Shown here: positions 39,500 through 48,433 of the stretch, piece by piece
How positions within the stretch are numbered: the stretch's first letter is position 1
How the letters are laid out: each line of letters starts with the position of its first letter
Assembly (NCBI RefSeq): GCF_007990755.1
Contig: NZ_BJXA01000060.1
Coordinates: 1 to 55,090, forward strand
From: Nocardia ninae NBRC 108245
Lineage (GTDB): Bacteria > Actinomycetota > Actinomycetes > Mycobacteriales > Mycobacteriaceae
Direction: 5' to 3'
DNA: 55,090 bases
Position numbers and translations under genes: made by a program
Notes under the pieces: model-generated
What the model saw: the letters and a program-made list of their open reading frames with translations, nothing else
The model's database searches: none
Told to the model about the DNA's origin: nothing

Positions 39500-41149
39500 A
39501 TGGCCGCATCTGCGGTTGAGACTATCGATTTCGACGCTGTTTTCGCGGACATCGCGGGACGGTTGGAAGAGGAAAAGACGCACCGTCTTGTCCCGCCACT
39601 TATCAGGGTGTGGGATGGCGATTGGAACTTGCGCGCGGTCGTGAAGAACGAGCGCGTAGGCAAGTTTCCGTTTCTCTTGAACGATGCGGGTATCGGGCAG
39701 CTCGATCTACCGGCCGACTATTTCGTATCCGAATGGCTTATCGATATCGACTCGCGACCGACGACGTCCGTTTTCGTGACAGTCGATAAGGACGGGGCTA
39801 GGTGGGCAGGGCGGCTTACCAAGCTGCAATTGATCGAGGAGGAAGACGACAACTACATCGTACGTTGTACCTTTACTCACGATTTTGACGAGTTGCGCCA
39901 TATTTTGTGTTACGCAAACCCGTGGCTGATGCCGGAACTGCAATTTCCGAAGCTCTGGTTGCTGTGGGGGAAAAGTCGTTGGTGCGTTAAGACGACCGCG
40001 TGGGCGAATATATTCCGCCTGAAGTCTAATATCTGGACGATCCCGCCGAATCCTATGGACCCCGCGTCCTATCTGGATTTGGACATGCGGAATTGGTCTA
40101 TCGTCGTCAAGCCTGATCTGACTCCCGACACGTCCGTAAGTGGACTTGTGTACTCGCGGTTCAAAACGCTCGATGACGCGACGCAAAAGGTCATGGCAGA
40201 TGCCCAGCTCGCATGGGATCTGCGCCGGTATCTGGAGGGGGACGAACCTCCCTGGCCCGGCGCAGTACTCAGGTCCGGGACGCTCGTTGTGGACGTAATA
40301 GAGAATTCTGCGTGGAACACTGGAACGAGTTTCGGCGGTGACGTTTACGCGGGTCTCAAGTACGAAACAACCAATATCGGTTCGGACGGCTGGACGCAGA
40401 CCGTAGACGAAATTCCCGACCCGAACATGCCGTCCGAGTACTATCAGCCGGGATTTCGTGGAACCGTACCCATAGTGCCCGGAGTCATATTCTATGACTC
40501 GGAACACGGCGGCATCAAAACCGCTGAATGGTCCTGGGAACCTGCCGGTCCAGTGGGAATTGTTGCCGGTGGTTCCAGCATGCCCGGCGTGAATGAGGGC
40601 CTGTCGGCATCCATAAGATTGGCGGGGAGCCTCGCGAGCCTTATTCCGGGAGTCCCGGACCTTGGCTCAGTGGCGGACGCGCTATTGGCGCCGATATACA
40701 GTAATGTTTTTCTGGCATTCGGTAAGTGGATAGATCAGCAACGCCGTGCACGGCTCGGATGGAGCCATCTGCACGAGCGATTCCAGCAGGGCAGCGATAA
40801 GGCGTACACGATTGCGTGGCTACTCGCTATGCGCACGGGCCAGTGGGAAACTCGGGAAAAAACGAGCCACCTGATAACCGTGGAGGACGGTGCGTCCGGG
40901 TGGCGTGTCGGACAGCGCGGATTCGGGCATTTCTTTATCGGTGATCGAGTGGGCTCGAATATCCGCAAGGGTAGACGCGGGCGCATCTTTGTCGACCGAG
41001 TCACGGAATTGACTTTGTCGTGGTCGCGGGACCGGTCGCCAGTGTGGGAAATCGTTGTCGGTGAGCGGGAACCGGAAGACCCGCTAGTGAAAGCGTTTCA
41101 AGAGATGATGGAAATTCTAGGATTGTTGCGTGATCTGGGGGTGTTGTAG
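39500..41149 (+). CDS. Minor tail protein (ReqiPepy6 Gp37-like)
   Basis: 549 residues. LPPLIRVWDGDWNLRAVV-type start, SEWLIDIDSRPTTSVFVTVDKDG and a C-terminus with GRIFVDRVTELTLSWSRDRSPVWEIVVGE-REPEDP, characteristic of the Gp37-like baseplate/tail-hub family in actinophages. Stop TAG overlaps the GTG of the next gene. Confidence 0.85.
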   Translation: MAASAVETIDFDAVFADIAGRLEEEKTHRLVPPLIRVWDGDWNLRAVVKNERVGKFPFLLNDAGIGQLDLPADYFVSEWLIDIDSRPTTSVFVTVDKDGARWAGRLTKLQLIEEEDDNYIVRCTFTHDFDELRHILCYANPWLMPELQFPKLWLLWGKSRWCVKTTAWANIFRLKSNIWTIPPNPMDPASYLDLDMRNWSIVVKPDLTPDTSVSGLVYSRFKTLDDATQKVMADAQLAWDLRRYLEGDEPPWPGAVLRSGTLVVDVIENSAWNTGTSFGGDVYAGLKYETTNIGSDGWTQTVDEIPDPNMPSEYYQPGFRGTVPIVPGVIFYDSEHGGIKTAEWSWEPAGPVGIVAGGSSMPGVNEGLSASIRLAGSLASLIPGVPDLGSVADALLAPIYSNVFLAFGKWIDQQRRARLGWSHLHERFQQGSDKAYTIAWLLAMRTGQWETREKTSHLITVEDGASGWRVGQRGFGHFFIGDRVGSNIRKGRRGRIFVDRVTELTLSWSRDRSPVWEIVVGEREPEDPLVKAFQEMMEILGLLRDLGVL

Positions 41150-41691
41150 TGCATAGATTTCCGACCCTGTCCAACTGCGATCAGGGGAAGCCGGAGGACG
41201 CGTTTCAGTGGGCTTTTGTCGCGTTGCCGTTCGAGGGTTCCACTCCGTTCATGATCCAACCGGAGGCGCGGAAAGAGTGGTCGCAGCTGTTCTGGGACTT
41301 GGGTTTTCGGCACTTTCCAGAGCTGCAAACCCGGAAGGTCCGGCCACCGATTCGCGGGGGTACGCATACGTTGAATCCGTCCGTGACGGTTGTCGACGTG
41401 AATGACCCCGACCCCGAAGAATTCAAGGGTCCGGACATGTCGGCGTACACCGTGCATGAGCAAGCGATTGTGGCCGAACAGCTGCGGCACTTGCAGAACC
41501 AGGGCGACCGGCCGGACGTGGACGAGACAGCATCGGTGGTGGCCGACCAGTTCAATCCCGCCGACCACAGCGTTTCCTACGTCCTGGGCTACCTCCATCA
41601 CGCCACCGACTTCGAGCGTCGACGCGTGATCGCGGCGGAGATGACCGGGAAGCGCCGCGACGGGATCATGCGCCGGTACAAGGGCATCTAG
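41149..41691 (+). CDS. Minor tail-associated protein
   Basis: 180 residues, GTG 41149. Pattern EDAFQWAFVALPFEGSTPFMIQPEARKEWSQLFWDLGFRHFP then a helical C-terminus with HHATDFERRRVIAAEMTGKRRDGIMRRY. A conserved actinophage protein encoded after the Gp37-like gene; function unknown. Confidence 0.8.
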   Translation: MHRFPTLSNCDQGKPEDAFQWAFVALPFEGSTPFMIQPEARKEWSQLFWDLGFRHFPELQTRKVRPPIRGGTHTLNPSVTVVDVNDPDPEEFKGPDMSAYTVHEQAIVAEQLRHLQNQGDRPDVDETASVVADQFNPADHSVSYVLGYLHHATDFERRRVIAAEMTGKRRDGIMRRYKGI

Positions 41692-41700
41692 GGGGCAGCA

Positions 41701-42435
41701 ATGACTATGCCGGGGCAGTCGCCCCCGTCCGGTGCCCTAGTGCAGGGCACCCAACTCGGACGCGACATCAACGAGGCATATATCAGGGCACAACTGCGCG
41801 GCACCGTGCTACCAGGCTGGAAGGACGCGCAAACCGGCATCCGCACCGTGCACGACGAGTTCGGCAATCGACTCGATCGGTTCCGGGACTCGCAGCTGGA
41901 CATGATCGACCGGCTAGACCTGCTCGAGGGTGTAGTGGGGTACTGCTCGCTGTGGATGTCGAAGAACTGGGAACTAACCGGGGGAGCGTTCCGGCGGTTG
42001 CCGTTTGATTCGCAGCTGGGACCGCGCAAAGGCACTGAACTTGCCCATGACGGAATCAAATTGCTGGACAAGGGACTGTGGCGAATCGATGCGCACTTGA
42101 CCTGGTATCCGGCGCCGTCCGGGTGGGGACAGAGCAATACGCCCGGCGCGACGAAAATTGTTGTTGCCTACGCCGATACCGGTTCTGTGTACAGCGAGAA
42201 GGAACACGATGGAGTGATCACCCCGTACGGCGCGGAAACATCGGCGTTCTCACACACGCTGGTAATTCCGGAAGATGGGCGGTTCGTCGTTCAGCTGCAC
42301 GCCGGGCACCCGAAGGACGTTCACCGCGTCTACGGCGGAACGGTGAAATCTGCTCTGAGCGTGAACAAGTGGGACTCGGGCACCAACAACAACGTGCTCG
42401 CGCCGACTGTGCCGGACGGAGGTACTTTGTCGTGA
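41701..42435 (+). CDS. Minor tail protein, tandem paralogue 1
   Basis: 244 residues, GGGGGC upstream. Begins MTMPGQSPPSG and ends NNNVLAPTVPDGGTLS. The helical N-terminal half contains a coiled segment (RLDRFRDSQLDMIDRLDLLEG), then a beta C-terminal domain. The next gene has the same start, a related middle (LWRVDAHITT versus LWRIDAHLT) and the same end. Likely side fibre or baseplate components. Confidence 0.8.
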   Translation: MTMPGQSPPSGALVQGTQLGRDINEAYIRAQLRGTVLPGWKDAQTGIRTVHDEFGNRLDRFRDSQLDMIDRLDLLEGVVGYCSLWMSKNWELTGGAFRRLPFDSQLGPRKGTELAHDGIKLLDKGLWRIDAHLTWYPAPSGWGQSNTPGATKIVVAYADTGSVYSEKEHDGVITPYGAETSAFSHTLVIPEDGRFVVQLHAGHPKDVHRVYGGTVKSALSVNKWDSGTNNNVLAPTVPDGGTLS

Positions 42436-43319
42436 CTATGCCGGGGCAGACACGGCCGGATGGCACCATCGTTGAGGGTGGGAACTGGCGCGAGAACGAA
42501 AACCAAGCCTCCGTGGTTGCTGCGGTCGGCGGGCCGGTTAAAGATGCGTGGCAGGGTGCGCAGGACGCGTGGCGGGCGCAATGGGCCAGCAATGAGGGTG
42601 CTTTCGCTTCGGTGCTGGACGGGCAAGACGGAATTTCGAACCGACTTGAACTGCTGCGTGATGTGTCGGGGTATTGCTCGTCGTTCATGGGCCACAACTG
42701 GAGCGTGGCGACGAGCACGAAAGTTGTTGTTCCCTTTGACCGTACGGTCGGCCCGACCAAACGCGCGTCGGTCATAGCACCATCGGGGGACAAGTCGGGC
42801 TGGTTGGTGCTCAAAGCTGGCGGGCTGTGGCGGGTAGACGCTCACATCACAACGTCGGGGTACACGCAGAACGTTACGATCATCCCGGTTTCGTACCCGC
42901 CATACGTGATCTACGTCTACACCTATGACCCGATCGCACCGCGCTTTTGGATCGAAGCATTCAATGCCGCAGGTGACTTGCTTACCGTGCGCCAATTCGA
43001 CGCGCTAGGAAACTATGCGGTGTATTCGGCCGACGTGTTCGGGCAAGTCGCATCCCCGATTTCCACCCACTTTCAACACACGTTCGTAGTGGAAAACATG
43101 CCACCCGAAAACGATCCGACTGCGCCGGACCGCTGGGTGTATGTGCGTCTCTCGATGCAATACGAACCGATCAACACGTCGGGCCAATTCTCGACAGTCG
43201 CGCAATGCAAACTGTCCGGGGGAACAAAGTTTTCGTCTCTGACAGCAACACGCTGGTCCAGAGATGTTCAGAACAACGTCTACGCACCAACTGTGCCGGA
43301 CGGGGGGAGGTTGGAATAG
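42432..43319 (+). CDS. Minor tail protein, tandem paralogue 2
   Basis: 295 residues from GTG 42432, overlapping paralogue 1 (GTGA). MPGQTRPDGT start, SNRLELLRDVSGYCSSFMGHNW (paralogue 1 has IDRLDLLEGVVGYCSLWMSKNW) and NNVYAPTVPDGGRLE end. The middle is longer and Tyr-rich. Confidence 0.85.
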   Translation: MTMPGQTRPDGTIVEGGNWRENENQASVVAAVGGPVKDAWQGAQDAWRAQWASNEGAFASVLDGQDGISNRLELLRDVSGYCSSFMGHNWSVATSTKVVVPFDRTVGPTKRASVIAPSGDKSGWLVLKAGGLWRVDAHITTSGYTQNVTIIPVSYPPYVIYVYTYDPIAPRFWIEAFNAAGDLLTVRQFDALGNYAVYSADVFGQVASPISTHFQHTFVVENMPPENDPTAPDRWVYVRLSMQYEPINTSGQFSTVAQCKLSGGTKFSSLTATRWSRDVQNNVYAPTVPDGGRLE

Positions 43320-44690
43320 ATGACGCGCGTAATGCCGATGAAAGACGGCACATACACAATCAGCAGCGGATTCGGAATGCGTTGGGGGGCAATGCATCGC
43401 GGGCTGGACTTCGCCGCGCAGGACGGCACGCCGTTCTATGCCGCCCAAGCCGGTCGAGTCCAATACATCGGTGCCGCAGAGGGTTTCGGGCAATGGATCG
43501 TGATCGACCATCCGACCGAAGCGGGTGCCGGAACCACGGTGTACGGCCACATGTGGTTTGCGTTCGCGACCGGTTTGCAGGTCGGTTCATGGGTGGAGGC
43601 AGGGCAGCTGATCGGCTATGTCGGCAGCAACGGCGGCTCCACCGGGCCACACCTGCACTTCGAGGTCCATCCGACCGTATGGCGACAAGGCAGCCAGATC
43701 GACCCGGCTGTATGGCTTGAGGGTGCCGCGCAGCCGGACGCGCCGACGCGGGGGCCGGAACCGGCGCACCCCGGCATCCGGACCCACTTCGGAATCGACA
43801 TCGCGAGCTGGCAAGCGGGGCTCGATATGGGCTGCGTGAAATCCGAGGGTTTCGCCTACGTGATTGCCAAGGCGACGGAGGGTTCTTGGTACACGAATCC
43901 GCACTACTGGGCGCAGCGCGACGGCGCACGCGCCCACGGGTTGCACTTCGCGGCGTACCACTACGTGACGACCGACCCTGCGGACGCGCAGGCAGACCGG
44001 TACGAAAGCGTCGAGCCCGATCGGAAGACGCCGGTCATGCTCGACGTTGAGAACGGTTCCGGCGATATCGGCAACGTGTGGGCTGTGCACGACGCGTTCA
44101 CCTCACGCGACTACCGGGTGGCGCTGGTGTATCTGCCCGCCTGGTACTGGTCCAAGATCGGGCGCCCCGACCTTGGCGGGTTGCCGCCGCTCATGTCGAG
44201 TAGTTACGGGCCGGGCAACGGCCGCGCCGGTATCGCATCGGTCATCTATCCGGGTGATTCCGATGTCGGCTGGAACAGTTACGGAGGCAACACGGTTCGC
44301 GTGTTCCAGTTCGCGGAGAAGGGCGCTGTAGCGGGAATGTCGTTGGACGTGAACGCATTCCGGGGGACAGATGACGAGTTGGCCGAGTTCTTCGGCGGGG
44401 AGGGAATAGACATGACTGCTGTTGAGGACATCAAAGCTTTCGTGGCCGCGTTCTGCGGGCCGATCGGAAGCGATGTGAAGGACATCCGGCAACAACTGAC
44501 CGGCGGTCGCGACGCAGGCGACTACAGCGGATGGAAACAACTCGGTGTCAACGCGGACGGCTCCGCAATGACCGTTGTTGATTCTCTGGCGGATTCGCGT
44601 GCGCGCGCCGCGACGGTTGAACAAGACGTTGCAGCTCTGCGGGCGGAAGTCGCTGCGCTGGCTGCACTGGTGAAGGGGGAAAAGGAATGA
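43320..44690 (+). CDS. lysA: Two-domain lysin: M23 peptidase plus GH25 muramidase
   Basis: 456 residues. M23: His26 and Asp30 (HRGLD), His77 (YGHMW), His111 and His113 (GPHLHFEV). GH25: Asp160 (GIDIASWQ), KATEGSW (Glu187), VMLDVENGSG (Asp242, Glu244). The C-terminal ~90 residues include a coiled coil (TVEQDVAALRAEVAALAALV) that may multimerise. No signal peptide, so export relies on the holin that follows. Confidence 0.93.
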   Translation: MTRVMPMKDGTYTISSGFGMRWGAMHRGLDFAAQDGTPFYAAQAGRVQYIGAAEGFGQWIVIDHPTEAGAGTTVYGHMWFAFATGLQVGSWVEAGQLIGYVGSNGGSTGPHLHFEVHPTVWRQGSQIDPAVWLEGAAQPDAPTRGPEPAHPGIRTHFGIDIASWQAGLDMGCVKSEGFAYVIAKATEGSWYTNPHYWAQRDGARAHGLHFAAYHYVTTDPADAQADRYESVEPDRKTPVMLDVENGSGDIGNVWAVHDAFTSRDYRVALVYLPAWYWSKIGRPDLGGLPPLMSSSYGPGNGRAGIASVIYPGDSDVGWNSYGGNTVRVFQFAEKGAVAGMSLDVNAFRGTDDELAEFFGGEGIDMTAVEDIKAFVAAFCGPIGSDVKDIRQQLTGGRDAGDYSGWKQLGVNADGSAMTVVDSLADSRARAATVEQDVAALRAEVAALAALVKGEKE

Positions 44691-44947
44691 CACCTACTCA
44701 GGTAAACCATGGTTGGCGTGCCACCGCACGAACGGCGTTCGCGGTGCTCATCGGCTTGCTGTCGGTACTTCCGGTCGTGCTTGCCACTACCGGACTGGAT
44801 ACCACCGTGTACGGCGCTCAGGTGCTCGCGGTAGCGGCTGCGGTAACCCGCGTGCTGGCTATGCCAGTGGTGAACCAGTTCATTCAGGTGTGGCTGCCGT
44901 GGCTTGCTGCGGCGCCGGGTGCACCGACCGGCCGACACGCAGAGTAA
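44687..44947 (+). CDS. Holin
   Basis: 86 residues, ATG 44687 overlapping the lysin stop. Two hydrophobic segments (FAVLIGLLSVLPVVLATTG and VLAVAAAVTRVLAMPVVNQF), WLPWLAAAP and a short polar C-terminus: typical of actinophage holins. Position right after lysA is decisive. Confidence 0.85.
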   Translation: MTPTQVNHGWRATARTAFAVLIGLLSVLPVVLATTGLDTTVYGAQVLAVAAAVTRVLAMPVVNQFIQVWLPWLAAAPGAPTGRHAE

Positions 44948-44950
44948 CCC

Positions 44951-45409
44951 GTGGAACAGCACCCCTGGGTGTTGTGGGCGGGTGTGGTGGCCGCTGTCAT
45001 TGCGATAGCGGCCACCGCTTTGCCCAAGGTGCGCGAAATGTTCCGCCCGATCTACACATTTTGGGTTGAGCGGGATATCAGGCGCATCGAGAGGCAACTA
45101 CGACTGGACACGGCACGGGATCTTTTGAGCGACTATCGGGCAGGGGCGTTGTCGGCGCAACTGACGGCCGTTTCGGCGCAGGTGGAAAACCTCGCGCGTG
45201 CGCGTTCTGAGGACGCTGAACGGCATGAACGGCAACGGCGAGAAGATCGCACCAGGCATGAATTGGAAATGGCGGAGTTGACGCGCCAGCTTGCAGAAGC
45301 GCGGGCGGAAATCGCAGCCCTGCGTACCGAGCTTGCGCAGTATAGGGGCGTAGGACATGGGGAACAGCGATATCGGGCGTACGGCGCCACGCCGCAAATT
45401 GATACTTAA
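44951..45409 (+). CDS. Membrane-anchored coiled-coil lysis accessory protein
   Basis: 152 residues, GTG 44951. One N-terminal membrane helix (VLWAGVVAAVIAIAATAL), then a long charged coiled coil (RIERQLRLDTARDLLSDYR ... MAELTRQLAEARAEIAALRTEL). Often found downstream of actinophage holins; spanin-like or holin partner by inference. Confidence 0.7.
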   Translation: MEQHPWVLWAGVVAAVIAIAATALPKVREMFRPIYTFWVERDIRRIERQLRLDTARDLLSDYRAGALSAQLTAVSAQVENLARARSEDAERHERQRREDRTRHELEMAELTRQLAEARAEIAALRTELAQYRGVGHGEQRYRAYGATPQIDT

Positions 45410-45689
45410 CACAGGCGAAGATTTCGAGTGGACTTTAGTACTGACCAACGGCACGTTTCCGCCCGGTATGGAGATGTTCATTCATCTACGAAACGGTGCA
45501 GACGGTGCATGGGCTGATAAGTGGCCGTACGCCTTGGCGGGGAACACGGCAACCATTGTCGTTCAATCCGAGATAGCCGACCTGATACCAGACGGGATGG
45601 ACTTTCGGCTCACCGCAAAAGAAACCAACGTCAGTCCGACGCGGGAGAAGCACATTTGCATTGGGGTTGTGAGGAGGGTGGGTAAATGA
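45357..45689 (+). CDS. LtfC-like beta-sandwich protein
   Basis: 110 residues, ATG 45357 overlapping the previous gene by 53 nt. EDFEWTLVLTNGTFPPGMEMFIHLRNG ... IPDGMDFRLTAKETN fits the LtfC/gp6-type beta-sandwich family of actinophages, which accompanies the fibre genes. Stop overlaps the fibre start. Confidence 0.75.
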   Translation: MGNSDIGRTAPRRKLILNTGEDFEWTLVLTNGTFPPGMEMFIHLRNGADGAWADKWPYALAGNTATIVVQSEIADLIPDGMDFRLTAKETNVSPTREKHICIGVVRRVGK

Positions 45690-47551
45690 GTTTGGAGGCT
45701 ATCGAGCCTGACGTTTTGGAGCTCGGCGACGTGCAGCAACGCGAGGGTGATTTGCTGCTTCCGGTTATCGGCCCGGCTGGTCCGCAAGGCGCGAAAGGCG
45801 ACAAGGGTGACAAGGGCGACGCCGGAAACGTCGGTGCACCAGGTGCCCAGGGACCGAAGGGCGATAAGGGTGACAAGGGCGATACCGGGGATGTCGGCCC
45901 GAAGGGGGATGGCCTCCGGATAGATGGGCAAGTCACCACCTACGCCGAGTTGCCGACCTCCGGACTCGCGACGGGCGATGTGTGGCTTGCTGGCGGCAAG
46001 CTGTACCGCTGGGCTGGTGCGTGGCCTGCGGAGGCTGCCGGAACCCCCGTGCAGGGCGCGAAGGGCGACAAGGGCGATGAAGGCGATAAGGGTGACACGG
46101 GTAGCGCGGGTGCACCCGGCGCGGCGGGCGCTGACGGTGCACCCGGTGCGACCGGCCCGAAAGGCGACAAGGGCGACAAGGGCGATACCGGTAGTCAAGG
46201 CGCGCAGGGTATTCCGGGTACGCCGGGAGCTGCTGGGGCAGATGGTGCAACCGGCGCGACGGGACCGAAGGGCGACAAGGGTGACAAGGGTGACCCTGGC
46301 GGGCCGACCCGACCGACTACGCGGCTGATGACCTTCGGCAACGGCGGGATGGATCAAACCGTGGCCGGGAACCTTTCCGCCGCAACGCAATGGGGTATCC
46401 GTATCCCTGTTCGTCTTCCTGTCACACCGACCCGTGCGCGGCTGCGGCTGCGCAACTACGGCATGACCAACGTCGCGAGCGTGAATCTGACCGGTAAAGG
46501 CATCATCATGGGGACTCACACCCTTGACGGTTCCGGAAACGGTACGGGCAACTTCGCGGGTGCAACTGCGACAACGATCGTTGCCGGTGATTTCACGATT
46601 CCGGGTGACGGCAGCTACTACACGTCTCCCTGGTTCAACATGGCGGGCAATACTGATCTGTTGTTCGCGATCGGCTACATGATGGCGTCGACTGCGATGA
46701 AAACCACGATCGGGCAATGCTTTATCTGGAACACGTCGGCGGCAGCGTTGAACCCCGCAACGACGGGTGGGACTGTGCCCGCTGGCATCCCGTTGGATTT
46801 CCTCATCGAGTACGAGGTACCGGTAGCGTCCAATGCGTCAGCGTGGTTGTTCATCGGTGACAGCATCGAGGAGGTTGTTACCGGTCCGCAGGGAACGTCG
46901 GCGAGTTCGATCGTGCCGATTCCGATCCATCAGTGCCAGCCGCAACGGTGGGCTGCCGCGAACAACACTCTTGTCCAGAATCTTTCGATGGCTGGCGTTA
47001 CTGCGGCGGTGTTCGCAGACCCCGCGAGCTTTCCGGAGTTCTGGTCTCGACAGAATATTGTTGCCGCGAACCTTGACGGGGCGATCATCTCGGTAGGCTC
47101 CAACGATGTCTTTCCGGGTGGTCGCACGCTGGCGCAGTATCAGGCTGACATTCAGAAAATCGTCACCAAGGTCAAACAGCTGATTGGTTACGATAAGCCG
47201 ATCTACTTCGGCAACATCATTCCTCGTAACGACAGTTCTGCGAAAAACACTGTCCGGCTGCAAGCTAACGCGTGGCTCGCGACGCTGCCGTTTGGTGCGA
47301 AGGGGTGCATTGATTTCGATGTTGTGATGCGTCAGGGCAGTTCGACAACCACACTCGATCCGGTCAAGACTGTCGACAACATCCATCCGAGCTATGCCGG
47401 TGTCGACGCGATGGTGTCCAAGCTAGCCATGTCGATTGCGACCGCTGTTGCCGCACCACCGGCTAGCCCGTGGGTGGTGATGACGCAGGCCCAATACGAC
47501 GCGCTGAACGGTGCCCGCGATCCGAACCAGCTGTATGTGATTGTGGGGTGA
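45686..47551 (+). CDS. Collagen-repeat tail fibre with SGNH hydrolase domain
   Basis: 621 residues. Two collagen-like blocks of GPKGDKGDKGD type Gly-x-y repeats (about 27-75 and 125-210), separated by a small domain (YAELPTSGLATGDVWLAGGKLYRW). Then a beta domain (215-380), then an SGNH/GDSL hydrolase: FIGDSI with Ser393, SVGSNDV and DNIHPS with Asp564 and His567. Likely a trimeric receptor-binding fibre that deacetylates or de-esterifies a surface glycan. The C-terminal ~25 residues (MTQAQYDALNGARDPNQLYVI) form a small tip motif. Confidence 0.9.
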   Translation: MSLEAIEPDVLELGDVQQREGDLLLPVIGPAGPQGAKGDKGDKGDAGNVGAPGAQGPKGDKGDKGDTGDVGPKGDGLRIDGQVTTYAELPTSGLATGDVWLAGGKLYRWAGAWPAEAAGTPVQGAKGDKGDEGDKGDTGSAGAPGAAGADGAPGATGPKGDKGDKGDTGSQGAQGIPGTPGAAGADGATGATGPKGDKGDKGDPGGPTRPTTRLMTFGNGGMDQTVAGNLSAATQWGIRIPVRLPVTPTRARLRLRNYGMTNVASVNLTGKGIIMGTHTLDGSGNGTGNFAGATATTIVAGDFTIPGDGSYYTSPWFNMAGNTDLLFAIGYMMASTAMKTTIGQCFIWNTSAAALNPATTGGTVPAGIPLDFLIEYEVPVASNASAWLFIGDSIEEVVTGPQGTSASSIVPIPIHQCQPQRWAAANNTLVQNLSMAGVTAAVFADPASFPEFWSRQNIVAANLDGAIISVGSNDVFPGGRTLAQYQADIQKIVTKVKQLIGYDKPIYFGNIIPRNDSSAKNTVRLQANAWLATLPFGAKGCIDFDVVMRQGSSTTTLDPVKTVDNIHPSYAGVDAMVSKLAMSIATAVAAPPASPWVVMTQAQYDALNGARDPNQLYVIVG

Positions 47552-47554
47552 GCG

Positions 47555-48055
47555 ATGCCGGTACGCGCAGGTGATACCAACCCCGCGAAATACTATGTGG
47601 GAGACGCGATTCCGTCCGCTGTGTATTGCGGTGACCTATTGGTGTGGCCGATCTACCCAGCGGTGGGCATGAACAAGTCCGGGACACATACGGTCACAAC
47701 CTCGTTCGCCGATGTGGCCGGATGGGTAGTCGACCCTGAGCGCCCCGGTTCTGCTCTGTCCGGAACCACGGGACTTGTTGTGCAGCAGGGGAAATCGGGC
47801 GCGAAGATCACTGCCAGCCTGTTCGGCACGAATCCCGGTTTCAATGCGGCCACGTTGCAGCTGCGCGCGACTGTCAACAATGCCGTGGTCGGCGCCGCTG
47901 GTACGGCTGTGTCACTGCCGGGGTTCAACGGCACGGGCACGGCGGAGCTGACCGTTACGGGGGTGAACGTCGCGGTTGGTGATGTGGTGCGCCTGCAAGC
48001 GGTCGCGTCGGCCGGTTTGGACGCCACGGCTCCCGGTTGGGTGCGTGTGTCCTAG
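47555..48055 (+). CDS. Tail tip/fibre accessory protein
   Basis: 166 residues. N-terminal GDTNPAKYYVGDAIPSAVYCGDLLVWP motif is often present in actinophage minor tail proteins, followed by a beta-sandwich. Last gene of the late operon; terminator 6 nt downstream. Confidence 0.8.
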   Translation: MPVRAGDTNPAKYYVGDAIPSAVYCGDLLVWPIYPAVGMNKSGTHTVTTSFADVAGWVVDPERPGSALSGTTGLVVQQGKSGAKITASLFGTNPGFNAATLQLRATVNNAVVGAAGTAVSLPGFNGTGTAELTVTGVNVAVGDVVRLQAVASAGLDATAPGWVRVS

Positions 48056-48061
48056 ACGAGT

Positions 48062-48100
48062 GCAAAATGCCCTCCAGATTCGTTCTGGGGGGCATTTTTG
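48062..48100. terminator. Terminator of the late operon
   Basis: AAAATGCCCTCCAGA pairs with TCTGGGGGGCATTTTT around TTCGT. Nearly the same hairpin as at 14889, with U-runs usable on both strands because a leftward gene converges here. Confidence 0.9.
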
Positions 48101-48106
48101 GCGTCT

Positions 48107-48433
48107 CTAGGGCGTCGGGTTGCCTCGCTGGCATGACGGGGTGTGGCGGGGCGCTCCGCTGGCACTCGGCGTCGCTGGTTGTTCCGGGGTGAGCATCCGG
48201 AAGACTCGAAGCGCCTCAGCGATCTTCCCGGCTGCGTGCTCGAGCTGTTCCGGGGGCAGGTACTTCCCGAACGCAGCGGCGTCGAGTAGCTGATCACGGA
48301 CGTTTTCGAGGTTCATGGTTGCCCATTGGCGAGGGGAGAGAGGAGACATGTACCGACGATACCGCGCGTCGAACGGATGTTCGAGTGCGCCGTCCGGCGC
48401 TGTGATTGTCGGTGCGTATCGCGTGCCCTTCAA
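48107..48433 (-). CDS. Hypothetical protein of the moron region
   Basis: 108 residues, ATG 48433 overlapping the stop of the nuclease-like gene. Helical centre (QWATMNLENVRDQLLDAAAFGKYLPPEQLEHAAGKIAEAL), Pro-rich ends. Coupled with the gene before it, possibly its partner. No family recognised. Confidence 0.65.
   Translation of the reverse strand: MKGTRYAPTITAPDGALEHPFDARYRRYMSPLSPRQWATMNLENVRDQLLDAAAFGKYLPPEQLEHAAGKIAEALRVFRMLTPEQPATPSASGAPRHTPSCQRGNPTP

Noticed and set aside
45780-46310. Repeated GGCGACAAGGG-type sequence, at first sight like a repeat array
   Set aside because: Codes for Gly-x-y collagen repeats in frame; no spacers or palindromic repeats, so not CRISPR.
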